This document shows positions 22,596 through 33,339 of a DNA stretch of 64,000 nucleotides, piece after piece. This stretch comes from Uranotaenia lowii (lineage: Eukaryota; Arthropoda; Insecta; Diptera; Culicidae): contig NC_073691.1 of NCBI RefSeq assembly GCF_029784155.1, positions 54,817,978 to 54,881,977 on the forward strand. The letters run 5' to 3'. The position numbers and the translations under genes were made by a program. Under the pieces are notes generated by a model, which was not told the origin of the DNA, ran no database searches, and saw only the letters and a list, made by a program, of their open reading frames with translations. Every line of letters begins with the position of its first letter. Position 1 is the stretch's first letter.

Positions 22596-24209
22596 AGGAG
22601 TGTATTCGAAAAAAAAAAAATGTTACACTTTGTTTTGTGGATAACTTTTGAACGCATGGACGAAAATTGATAAAATTTTCAGTGAAGCTGCTTAACTATA
22701 TAATGTGTACGTGTGAAAAGTTTGGTGACAATCAGTCAAGTGATTTTTGAGATAGCGTCCAATACACAAACTCATTGGCAAATTTTTTGGGCAAGATTGA
22801 GAAAAATCCAGGAAAGCTCCAGTGGGAGACCAAAAACTGCTGGAAATAAACTATTCGACCAAAGTTCACATGATGAATTGTTTTAGGAGTCCTAGAGGAT
22901 CTAACAGTGAGCTAAAATTTAAATTCAAGTGAAGATGATTGATTTCATGAAGTTAAGGAATGTGAGAAGTATTTCCAAGCAACCAAAAGTCACACAGGCT
23001 TCAAAAGGCTTTGAAAGTTACATATTGGCTGACAAAGAGAATCAACTGCCAAATTCCCTTGAGTGAACTTTATGTACTCATTAATGAACTTAGAAGTTGC
23101 AAAAGTGATTGATACGTACGTTGTATGTGACTTATTTTGCCCAATTCCCATGAGAGAACTACATGTACTCATTAATGACGAGAAAGTTGCAATAGTGATT
23201 TATATATACGTTGTAAGGGATTAAAGTCACAAAAAGGGCACAAAAGTGCTCAAAACGGTACTTATTTTGTCCAATTTCCATGAGTTGAAAGGGACTTAAG
23301 TCACATAAAGAGAGCAAAAGTGTTCAAAACGGGATTCGGTAAGTCACAAAAAGTGCATTGAGATGCTTTCAAAATAACATCACCACTTCGAGTTTTAGTT
23401 TCAGTTAGAACGACATCTAGGCGTGGTCTTGTGGTAGCGTGTTCGATTCTCACCACAGAGCCGGGTAAGTTTTTTTCGATAAGTAATTTGGTATTTGTGT
23501 GACCATTCTGATGCGCTATATGTAGAAAATGTAGGAAAGAAGCAATTGAGCAATTTGTCGAGTTTGGAATCCGGTGTGTGGCATCATAGCGGCTATGTTC
23601 TGAACATAGTAAATAATCAAGAGTTATATGAACCGATGCAAAGGGTGCAATTGAGATGGAGAGTGTTTTTTTGCTCATTTTACGATTTTTTGGGAGCTGT
23701 TAAAAAGGCCGCTGGAAGCTGAATAGAAGATCATTAAGACTTGATTTGGAACTTAAAAGTATCAATAATAACTTAATTTTTAAGCAGCATAGAACGTAAT
23801 TCATATTAAAGATGGGGCTGGATAAGCTTTTTTGAACCTATTTTATGGGACTTTTGATTGCTTGGGTTATCGAGCGCTTTCTGAAAATTTCAATAGAAGA
23901 AGCGTTAAAAATATAAATTTTTCTGACTGGCTTTTTAGTTTACTTAAAATAAACATGCCTGATTTCATTTTTACAAGGTAAAAAAGCGGCTCAACGGTAT
24001 AATAAACCAAGTACTGTGCTCAAACCGTGCGCAAAATATTTGGACCGCTAGTGGGGAGATATTTTGAAAAAAAAATGTAATGGACAGCAAAACGAACACT
24101 TCGACGGGCACCTGGGAGGTTACTAGCCAGAAACTTTCCATTGACAAGTCTCGCCTGTATTTTCCAGATTTACAAAACAAAGTTTTGCATTTTTTTCGAA
24201 TACACTCCT
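22596..24209. mobile_element. TA-flanked TIR element with AGGAGTGTATTCG ends, interrupted
   Basis: The left AGGAGTGTATTCGAAAAAAA and the right end, its reverse complement TTTTTTTCGAATACACTCCT, match perfectly over 20 bp. TA flanks both (22594-22595 and 24210-24211). Removing the nested CCCAAGC copy 3 and its TSD leaves about 719 bp. Near the right end, about 23980-24040, the plus strand reads KKAAQRYNKPSTV, vaguely like a transposase helix-turn-helix, but it is too short to claim. Termini and TA suggest the Tc1/mariner superfamily. Confidence 0.78.
22974..23866. mobile_element. CCCAAGC-family TIR element, copy 3 (893 bp, 2-bp TSD), nested
   Basis: The ends are TCCAAGCAACCAAAAGTC (first base C to T) and GACTTTTGATTGCTTGGG. 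TT flanks both sides (22972-22973 and 23867-23868). It lies in the opposite orientation to copies 2 and 4. The tRNA-like block is on the plus strand, with box A GTGGTCTTGTGGTAGCG (23423-23439), but the region before the usual box B is deleted. The duplicated module with GGGAATTGGGCA-type phrases is at the left. It is inserted inside the TA-flanked element 22596-24209. Confidence 0.83.
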
Positions 24210-24785
24210 TATCTACCAGTAGTAGTAGTAGTTCATAGTAGTTGGCCCATGCTGAACAAAAATTTTGTGTGAAATGATAATGCTTCTAAATAAAATTCTA
24301 CTTGCTCGTTTTCACAATCTTTCATTTCTATTGACTTTCTATCCGTCTAAAATATGTTCTTACTAAAAAGAAAGTCACATTCCAATGATAAGGTCGATAA
24401 ATTAAGTAACTTCCCAAGCAACCAAAAGTCCCATGAAAAAGGTACAAAAAAGCTAACTCAGTTCCATCATTGATCTGAAGTACGTTCTGTACAGCTCCAA
24501 ATTTAAGTTCTTATTGATACTTTCAAGTTCCAAAACAAGTCTTAATAACCTTGTATTCAGCTTCCAAAAACCGTGAAATGAGCAAAAAATATCTCTATTT
24601 CAATTTCACCCCAGTTAAAATCACCTTCTCTACATGGTCCGCCATGATACCGCGCGTCGTATCCCAAATTCGTCAATTGCGGTTTGCCGAGATTTGTTCA
24701 ATTTGCTGCTTGATTACTTCTTTCCTACATTATACATCAGAATGGTTACTCAAGTGATCCAATTGAAAAAAACTTGCTCGGCTTT

Positions 24786-24839
24786 GGGATCGAGCCCCGA
24801 CTTTCGTGGTGACTATTGAACACGCTACCACTAGGCCAC
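24786..24839 (-). other. tRNA-like pol III promoter block in CCCAAGC copy 4
   Basis: On the minus strand box A GTGGCCTAGTGGTAGCG (24839-24823) is followed 41 nt after its start by box B GGGGCTCGATCCC (24798-24786). Both boxes fit the tRNA consensus well. The block is at the equivalent place in copies 1, 2 and 3. Confidence 0.72.
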
Positions 24840-24937
24840 GCCTAGATGTTGTTCTAGCTGAAACTAAAATTCGAATTGGTGATATGATTTCATACCATAC
24901 CTATAGGCGCACCCGCCCAACCAGAAAGCCAGCCAGC

Positions 24938-26159
24938 CAGGCTTCGGACGCTCCTCAGAGCCCTACAAGAGCGGTGTAATTTTTTGCTCCGCTCTTTAAA
25001 TGATGTTGTGAGCGGAGCAAGAGTGGTTAATAGGATCAGAGTGACGATACACACAGGGAGCGTTTTTCGTCACTCAAACAACACTCAAAATTGAAATGAG
25101 TACTCTATAAGTGCGTCTCCCAAAGAGCACTCTGAGAGCGTACACTTAGTGCGTCCAAGTAATGAATTGATGGTGTTGTTCGCTTTAGTTCGTTTTTTGC
25201 TATGTTTTCCGAAGATAAATCAAATAGATAATAATGTCAAATCGGGATTAATGAATCTAATACACTTTCGTTAAAAAATTGGCATTAAATTACAAGCTTT
25301 TTTATTCTTCTAAAATCCTTATTGACTATCCAGACCAGCGGCAATCTCTTCACGATTAGGTGTGAATTTGCAACTTTCAAAAACGCCAAATTGCGATTTT
25401 TTTCATATTTAGATTTCTTTCATTTCATTGCGGGATGACCTGTTTCAATTTTAAATTTGTTTATATACTTCTGTGTGCCTTGCAACACATCATATTATGA
25501 ATTCCATTCAAATTAAATAATGAAAAAAGTCTTGAAATTTAACTTCAACTTCAAATCACTTGAACTTTGAGAAAATCGAAAAAGGTGGTTCGATTTGAAC
25601 TGCAAGCCAGCCAAGAAACTGGTTACTGCTATTGCATAAATCAAGGCGTTTTCAGCACCTGGATTCCGCCTTTGTTTATGCAATACAAGCAGAGCTGCTT
25701 ATGATTTCCATAAATCAAGAGATCTCATGAAAAATTCTGATTTTTTGCTGTGAATGATCCTGATTCTTGACGAACCAACCTCGCAACCCTGAATTGTGTT
25801 AAGACGTAAACGATCAATTACTTTACATTATAATAATTTCATAAAACCCTTGGAATATGAACCTCTGCACGACTGCTAGCGAGCTGTGCTTTCTGTGCGT
25901 CTTTATTTTTGTTACGAAAGGAAGGGCGGTTGCCTAAAACACATTTAATTTCCCTCAGTGTTAACACTAAGAGTACACTCTGAGAGCGACACTTACGGAG
26001 CACACATCACTCATGTAAGTGAGTGTCGATCATTTGTTTCCGGGAAGCTTGAGCAAAGTGTGTGCGGTTTGTCGCTCACAAGAGTGTGGGTTCCACACCT
26101 CTTTGTGAAGCTTTGCTCTTGCACTTATGAGCGACACCTCAGGAGCCGTCCGAAGCCTG
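24938..26159. mobile_element. hAT-type non-autonomous element (1222 bp, perfect 8-bp TSD)
   Basis: The termini CAGGCTTCGGACG and CGTCCGAAGCCTG are perfect inverted repeats. CAGCCAGC is duplicated on both sides (24930-24937 and 26160-26167). A CAG-initiated TIR with an 8-bp TSD is the hAT signature. The ends hold copies of CTCTGAGAGCG-type phrases. There is no transposase. It sits inside CCCAAGC copy 4, so it is younger than that copy. Confidence 0.92.
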
Positions 26160-26456
26160 CAGCCAGCTAGGAAGAAAGCACCTCAATGACTTAGTAAATC
26201 CCATTTAGAGTACTTATGTGCCCTTTTGCAACTTTCAAGTTCATTTATGAGTACATATAGTTTACTTATGGGAATTGGGCAAAATTAGACACATACAACG
26301 TACATATCAATCACTTTAGCAACTTTCAAGTTCATAAATGAGTACATAAAGTTCACTCAAGGGAATTGGGCAGTTGTTTCTCTTTAACAGCCAAACTGTG
26401 ACTTTCAAAGCCTTCTTTTAAGTGTATACGTGGCTTCTGGCTGCTTGGGTTCTTAA

Positions 26457-27194
26457 GGGGGGGGGGGGGGGTGTTAGGGTCTAACACTTTCAAAAAATCG
26501 ATTTTTTTTATTTTTTTTTATTTTCTTATTGTAAAACATTTCAAGAATGTTGTGTCAAATTTTCAAGTCAATTGAAACAAAACTGTAGAAATTTTAGGCC
26601 TTTATCTCCTCCTATCTAATACTACAAGAAAGCAAGAGCAGAAACTTCAAACGCGTTTTTCTCGAAAGCACATTTTTGAAGTCCGTGGACATCGTCATTT
26701 GAAAACTACTTATCCGATTCTTTTCAAATTTGGAACATATTTTCTACATATAAAATACCAGACCCCAACATTTTTCTTTTTTTTTTACTTTGGGGAGATT
26801 TTACAGATAAAAAATGGCGGATTTTTTCGTGAAAAATCGTAGTTTTTACTTTAAACAGCCACAAAAATTTCATAAAATTTTTTTTAAGGTCAATAAAAAC
26901 GTTGGGGTCCCGAAAAACATCTATTAAAAATGTTTTGCTCTGATTTTTTGACTTCAGATGAGTCTGTGCTGAGATACAGTGTCCACCGCAAATCCTGTTT
27001 TCTAAAAGGCTTCCTCGAAAGTGCTCCGTCACCGGCTCATTTTTCAATATTTTTCTACGAAAAAATTACTAAATGTTCTTTTAACAATGCTTTGTATAAT
27101 GCAAAAAATTTGAATACATTTGTTTGAACGATAGCTCTAAAAAAAATCGTGAAAATGGTGTTTTTTTATCCGTTAGACCCTACCCCCCCCCCCC
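26457..27194. mobile_element. TTAA-flanked element with long G/C-tract ends (738 bp)
   Basis: The left end is a G tract of about 14 followed by TGTTAGGGTCTAAC. The right end is GTTAGACCCTA followed by a C tract of about 13. TTAA lies outside each (26453-26456 and 27195-27198), the target used by piggyBac-type transposases. The inner part has no coding content. Tract length may vary between assemblies. Confidence 0.75.
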
Positions 27195-27739
27195 TTAATC
27201 TATACTCTATTTTACTTTATGAAATACAAATTGTTTGCTTATAAATTTTCAAATATTGTTCATCAAGTAAACAGACTAAAAAAATCTAATGCATGTGCTT
27301 TAGAGCTCGTTATTTCCAAGAGTTACTTGGGAAGGATCTTAATGATAAACATTGAAGTTTAAAAGTTTGATATATTGAAAAATATTGACACTTAGATGGA
27401 TATTTTTACGAGATCGAAATAAATTATTTTAATAAAATTTTGTTGAGTTTAGGAAATTTGTGTATTAAATTGCTAGAACAAACGTTTTTATAAATTTTAT
27501 AGATAAAATAAATCTTCCTTTGCTTTAAAAAACGATTAACCCAACTTATTTTCATCATTTCGGAGTTCAAAGATGATTTTGTTTCGGTATCACGATTTGC
27601 TGATATCACTTCACTTGAACATTTTTTTACAACATTTTTGAATATTATGCCGTGTATTCTGTATATTGAACAAATCCTTTCTTCTTTCAGAACACCTTTA
27701 CTCTTTTGCGAAAGATTTCATCAATACTTTTCTAGATGT

Positions 27740-29500
27740 TGCAACCGCATCGTACAACACTGTTTTTGCTTCAGGAGCGTCAAAGCCGAATCATTATCAC
27801 CTCCTAGAGCTCTGGCACTGTTGCTGCTGTTGCAGCCTCGAACGGAGCTGATTTGCATGATCTCTCGGGGTCCATCCGAGCGAGGATCCGAGCAGCAGCA
27901 GCAAATGCACACATCAAACCAAAAAAAAATGGCCAAGCCCATTGAGCAGCGGATTACACACGCGACACTGAGAAGCCACTAGCCAAATAGGATATATCTG
28001 CGTGTGCTGATTGAGTCGACACGTTTTGATTTGAGCCACATCGATCCGGTACACTCACTTAACCACGAAGCGACTGAGTAAAGCGAACGAACGAACGAGT
28101 GAGCAGCCAGACCAACACACCCCCCCAAACATCTCTGATTTCGATTTGATTCCAACGAAATTTATGTGACACCAGGTGTTTGCTGCGTGAGATAAACATA
28201 ATTTAGGCGAATGTTGTTACACTCTAATCCGGAATTATGTGCTTCGGGCCAGCGGTATTTTTGTCGTGAGGTCAGTTAGGCGCGTTACCGACTAAGTACC
28301 ATTACACACTGCCTTCAGGATTAGGATAAGATAGCTCTGTTTGAAAACACTACTACCGTGGAGTCTTTCTTTGCCGTGGAGCCTGAATCTCTTAACGTCC
28401 TACAGAGCTGAAGTAGGTAGCTAAACGGATATTCGGGGCAAAACGCGAGACGCGCTACCGAGGCCTGTTGGCGCGATTTGACACGCGACCGCGCGCGGAA
28501 TGCCAACAAACCAACCGCCTTTCCTAGAGAGGTTCTGCTTCGCGCGAAGCTAAGAATCGGACTGAACCAGACTCCGGTTTGATTGGGCGGCGAAAGTTCA
28601 CATGGTAGTAGCGCGCAAAAATTAAACAGAGTGAGATTTGCGGCCCATGTCTTTTACCATCCCGTACCACATCATCCCCATCAACATCATCAGAGCAGCC
28701 CCAACAATTCCCCAGCCAGACTTGTTACAAAAAGGTTTCGCAGCGAGAGAAAAGTGAAATGCCAGGGAGAGATTTTTTGGTCAAAGCCGAAAAAAAACCT
28801 ACAATGGAACTGTCAGGAGGAACGGCAACAATAACACAAACAACAACAACAACGATGGCAACAAAAAATCGCATGTGCGTACGACGATTCATCAGGTTTC
28901 AGGTCACCCATTGATTGCCGGTTTAAGGTTTTTTTTCTCTCCATTCGTCCATTCGATGTTGTGGTGCGGATTCTTTCGGCGGCGCCCTTTGCTGGCTGGC
29001 TGCCCTCTGCTTTTCGGTGTGGTAGGTACCAAATGTTTGGAGCAGCATCTTATCCGGAGAGAAAATCCCCCCGAAGAGCAGATTCGCATTTGCTCCCCAT
29101 TCGTCGTCGTCGGCCGGTTGTTGTTATTGGCACGGGAGTGGTGAGTTTGCAAGAGCGTCCAAAAACAGTTGTGGTGGCTTCAGTTGGGTACCGTAGGCTG
29201 ATGTTGCTTCATTATATTCAAACGCCACCGTTGAACCAGTTCTGATTTTATTTCCACTTATCCCTGGAATAGTCAGATCTCTGAAGCTTCCGGGGAAATG
29301 AAATCGTCAGCATTTCTCTTTCTCCTAATCGTGGGAGAGTGATTGTTCTTCTTTGCTTCTTTGGGATGTCGGTTGTGGCTGGGGGCACCCTCCAAGATCT
29401 AGCTAGCATCCCTAAAAGGTTTTGTGTTTGTTTACATTGATGGATGATTAAAGCTGTGTGCTGCCTAGGAGACGATGGACGAAAGATCTAAGCGCAAAAC
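27740..29500. other. GC-richer non-coding island, candidate host promoter/5' UTR region
   Basis: Composition rises sharply against both flanks. The stretch holds CAG repeats (about 27893), CGAACGAACGAACG (about 28085), (ACA)n near 28840 and many CpG-containing words, but no recognisable protein frame on either strand. A GTAAGT-type donor occurs near 29502, after a short frame starting ATGGACGAAAGATC (29474). Such islands in insect DNA often mark promoters or long 5' UTR exons. This is inference from composition only. Confidence 0.35.
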
Positions 29501-29635
29501 TGGTAAGTAGGTTAGGCGTGTCATTTCTTGAGGTAAACTAAGGGCAAAAATTTAGTCAACCTTTCTCATCAGCAACAATTTCTAAACCATGAAATCATCT
29601 GGGATGTTCTTGAGCGAGCAGAGTAGGAGTCGCAG

Positions 29636-29702
29636 AGAAACTAGTCCAGCTTATCGAAGCACGAAGCATTTTCATGCAAGGTTCTGCACAACGCTCCAAT
29701 AC
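29636..29702 (+). pseudogene. Short RTE-type reverse transcriptase fragment
   Basis: The segment beginning AGAGAAACTAGTCCAGCTTA, through TGCAAGGTTCTGCAC, matches 35028-35090 of the larger LINE relic with few changes, in the coding strand. It is an orphan fragment of a few tens of bases. Confidence 0.7.
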
Positions 29703-29744
29703 CAGTTAGTCGGTGATTATTTTCATCCTCCTTTGTCTTGTGAT

Positions 29745-31195
29745 GGGCTGGCGAACGGTAGACAATGTGCAACTCGGAGTCCCATACACCTAAACTTCGT
29801 CGTACGGAGTGGAACAACGTCCTGGTGGTGTTCGTGACTCAAAATAGCAACATCACGACGGGGCCGCCTGCGACATAGTGGGGTTAGCTGCGGGCCATGC
29901 GAGCCCGTGACTACAAAAAACAAGCAACGAACAACGAACAACAAATTTCGGATGGAAATCGGCAAAGACCCACGCGACGAAAAGGGACTAGTGATTGGAA
30001 ACTTAGAACATGGAACTGCCGATCTCTAAATTTCGTGGGCAGTACTCACGTGCTCTCCAAAGAATTGAAGTACCGCAAATTCGACAAGAGCGCGTGATCG
30101 GGTGGTGGCCGATCAACCCACGATTGTGCCGGTTGAGAATCAAGGGTCGGTTCTTCAAAATCAGCATCATCAACGTGCACAGCCCACTCCTTGGAAGTAC
30201 CGATGACGACAAAGACGAATTCAGCTGGAGCGTGAAATCGACTGCTGCCCAAAACATGATATCAAGATCGTTATCGGGGATTTTAACGCTAAGTTCGCCA
30301 GGAGGAGGAATTAAAACCGACAATTGGAAGGTTCAGCGCGAACCAACTGACCAACGAAAACGGCTCATAGATTTTGCTGACTCCAAACGTAGTACCTTTT
30401 TCCAACACCGCCTCCCACACAAGTACAACTGTAGATCACCGTACCAAACGCAATCACAAATCGACCACGTTATGATACACAGCCGGCACTTCACGGACAT
30501 CATCGACGTCAGATCCTGTCGAGGCGCAAACATCGAGTCAGACTACTATCTGGAGATGTTGAAGATGCGCCCGAAACTCTCCGCAGCAGACTACGCGCAA
30601 TCGCTCGAAGCAGCGATGCCGGTAGACGGAAGCCTCTCTCGAGGACTGTTGTGATACCACCAAGAGAACCATCAACAGCGCTGCGGAGAACGTCATCGGG
30701 CATGTGGAACGAACTCGACGGAACGATTGGTTCGACGAGGAGTGTAGGAAGGTGATGGACGAAGAAAACTCAACGCATCCCGCAAGGGCTTCATACCGCA
30801 AGCCGTAATGTGCAGGGATATGAACGGGGGCATCCTAACGGATAATCGTGAGGTGATCAAAATGTGGAAGCAGAAATTAGATGAACATCTAAACGGCGCA
30901 CATGCAGGAAACCAAGACGGTGGGGGAAGCTACATTGCCGGCGTAGTCAACGACGTAGAGAAGCCACTCCCAACGATGAGTGAAGTTAAGGAAGCCATTC
31001 GTCAGCTGAATAGCCTCAAATCGGCAGGAAAGGACGGCATCGCAGCTGAACTTATCAAAATGGGCCCGGACAAGTTAGCCGATTGAATACCCCGGTTGAG
31101 GGTCCGGATTTGGTACACAGCAATCGGAGAAGTGGAAGGAGGGGGTAATATGACCGATCTACAAGAAGGGCAACAAATTCGTTTTCAAAGGGGAT
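29745..31195 (+). pseudogene. RTE/BovB-type LINE relic (endonuclease and N-terminal RT)
   Basis: Several frames carry pieces of one LINE polyprotein in order. KLRTWNCRSLNFVGS is near 29990 and is the start of the endonuclease. FFKISIINVHSPLL follows, then RLIDFADSKRSTFF, QTQSQIDHVMI and SCRGANIESDYYLEM, ending about 30565. The linker LTDNREVIKMWKQKLDEHLN and SEVKEAIRQLNSLKSAGKDG belong to the region entering the RT, up to about 31080. WKEGGN...IYKKGN-like sequence ends near 31195, where similarity stops, so the palm is missing. Frames change several times and stops are frequent. DNA upstream to about 29745 is probably its 5' UTR. Confidence 0.85.
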
Positions 31196-31289
31196 GGAAA
31201 TTGTTAGAGAAACATGAGATATTTATTAAAGAAAGAAAGAACATAAGCCGTAAATATCATAATTTTTCGAAAAAAATACAACTGCTCAC

Positions 31290-31347
31290 CGACGGGACTT
31301 GAATCCAGCATCCCGCATACGTAAACACCATATGCTGAATCATCCGT
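31290..31347 (-). repeat. tRNA-derived SINE fragment
   Basis: The minus strand shows box B GGATTCAAGTCCC (31306-31294) preceded by a box A-like TGGTGTTTACG. Flanks are degenerate and no TSD was seen. Confidence 0.5.
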
Positions 31348-31433
31348 ATTATTCTCTTCTGATTACATTAATAGTAACGTGCATATCGCGTCATGGTTTA
31401 ATGTGTCTCTGCTAAAATGAAAAAAAAAAAATA

Positions 31434-31576
31434 CTATTTCTTGAAGATTCGAAAAATCTTCTAAATATCGAATTGATAAATTTAGCAACGCGCTGGAATG
31501 ATAAAAAACTATTCCTGGAAGATACAATTAACGGTCCTAAAAACAAATTGAGGTTTTTAGCAACACGCTCCAAGTT
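31434..31576. repeat. Imperfect ~70-bp direct duplication upstream of a mini-gene
   Basis: Both halves begin ACTATTNCTNGAAGAT and end TTTAGCAACNCGCTNNAA. The duplication ends about 45 bp before the start codon at 31619, so it could be promoter sequence. Confidence 0.6.
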
Positions 31577-31618
31577 CTCTGCTGTCACGTCAACACACGT
31601 GGTTAAATTCGTGAGAAA

Positions 31619-31919
31619 ATGTCCTGGCTGAATTCGGATCGATCTCGTGAAGCTGGAAATGGAGAAGGTCGGATCAATAGGCGACGATGCCAGCTTCGCC
31701 GGAAATGGTGAGTAACCTTAAATATTCATTAATTACTTAGGGGCAAAATTAATGCTTCTTCCAAAACAATGTTCTTTCAGGGACTCTAAGGCAATTGGAA
31801 GCCGCGGAAAGTCACCGGAGGAAGATGGAAACCTGGTGAGATTTGGCATTCCATCGTCCGATAAGCGAAGCCGCGGAACAGCAAAAGTTGGATCGCACGG
31901 CCGTGGCCAAACTCAGTGA
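31619..31919 (+). CDS. Candidate two-exon mini-gene, 75 residues, unknown basic protein
   Basis: Exon 1 (31619-31707) starts in a good context (AAAATG) with MSWLNSDRSREAGNGEGR. A 73-nt intron (31708-31780) has a GTGAGT donor and a TTCTTTCAG acceptor. Exon 2 (31781-31919) completes a split Trp codon and ends GSHGRGQTQ then TGA. The joined frame is 228 nt with no internal stop. The product is rich in Arg, Gly, Ser and Lys and has no recognised domain or membrane segment. Exons are visibly GC-richer than the intron and flanks. AATAAA lies about 120 nt after the stop (near 32038). Another frame of exon 2 reads LRQLEAAESHRRKMETW before a stop, so the coding frame is not certain. It may be a small gene, a gene fragment moved by a transposon, or chance. 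Confidence 0.4.
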
Positions 31920-33039
31920 AAATTGTGTTTCACCGGAAGCTCCGAGATGGAACAATCGACGAACATGCGGATGATTATTTTGTGAAAGTGCTATCGAAAA
32001 GTTTTTTTGAAAATAGCAAAATTACAAAATGTTTCAAATAAAAAATAATGTGTAAAATAATGTTTTTTTTTTAAACCGAAAATTTTACTTCAATTAGATA
32101 GAATAACCAAAACCTCAGTACGATTTTGAATATTATAATTTCAAGTTCACGATATGCGGTATCGTCATCATTTTATGATTGGATCATTAGATAAAGATAA
32201 CACGTATGATCGACTCGTTTTAGAACGAGTAAAAAAGGCAAAAAAAATGAATGGTTACTCTACTTAACGACCCGTTCCCTATATCGTATAGTGCGTCCAA
32301 ACGATACCATTTCATGAAAAAATGATAAGCCTTATCTTACATTAATAATCCAAAACTATAGAAGTAATCTTTTGGGTGTCTTGGGAAGAAGATAATGGGA
32401 ATAGTCACTGTATAATACTGATTTATGCGGGATATATATTCTCATTGGCTGCATGGCGCTTAGTTGGGGATTATTTCAATTATTTCATAGGTTTGATCCA
32501 CCAATTGTCGGTCCAAAAGCACTCAGCATCTCAAACGGGCCATGAAAACTGTAAAAACTGAATCCCCAATGAGAACAGCGCCTATAAAATACGGAATTCC
32601 GAAAACCACACTATTCCACTTCTCTACTCGGACCAATTGGTTCCATTTTGGTCTTAATGAAGAAAATTTACTAATTCCAATGGTTAATGCGATATCAAAC
32701 AACCTAAACTGCCCATCTACTGCTATTTTTCTTTTTTTTTCTCTAGAGTAAGAACAGTTTGTTGACAGAGCGACAATTTGTTACGTCTATTCAAGATCCT
32801 AGACATCGCCTACTTTCTTTTCATTAATTTTTGGGTATCTAAAAGTAAAACTCTACCTTTATTTACTCCATAAAGTCTTTTATTCTGACAAAATACTAGT
32901 TGAAATTGTATGGATTTCTCCCGGCCCGCCTTTTTTCTCCCGAAGTAGCATAGAAATAATATACTTAAGTGAATGACGTCAAAGGCCAAATTTGTATGAT
33001 AATAATGTATTGTGGCCTCATTATATAGATATTTCATTT
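31920..33039. other. AT-rich DNA with no recognised feature
   Basis: Short frames only. A small hairpin with stems ACTCGTT/AACGAGT lies near 32213-32231. Confidence 0.5.
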
Positions 33040-33339
33040 GCTCGATTAGTTCTCGAGTTATACAAAAAGAAATTATGGAAGCCCCATTCCTCCGTACCTA
33101 TCTACCCACTGGAAAGAGCTAGGGTCCCAAATAAAGCCTGGTTTACACTTCTCATGAAAATGAACGTGAAGAAATCTTATTTTATCAATAACTCAATAAC
33201 GCGAACCAAATGCAACGATGCCACATTAAAATCGGTATTTTCAAGTCCGAAAAATCGGTATTCGTTATGAAAATTTCAAAAATCGGTATCTTTTTTCGAA
33301 CTTTTAAAACCATTTTTATTGAAATAATATTTATAAAAA

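Larger units (their letters stand above)
24413..26449. mobile_element. CCCAAGC-family TIR element, copy 4, carrying a hAT insertion
   Basis: The ends are CCCAAGCAACCAAAAGTCCC and GTGGCTTCTGGCTGCTTGGG. TT flanks both (24411-24412 and 26450-26451). Without the nested hAT element and one TSD copy it is 807 bp, within 2 bp of copy 2. It contains the best preserved tRNA-like block of the family and the AAAGTTCACTCAAGGGAATT subterminal module. Confidence 0.85.

Noticed and set aside
23980..24180. Possible transposase helix-turn-helix (KKAAQRYNKPSTV) in the TA-flanked element
   Set aside because: The stretch is too short and stops follow at once; the resemblance is not strong enough to report as a gene.
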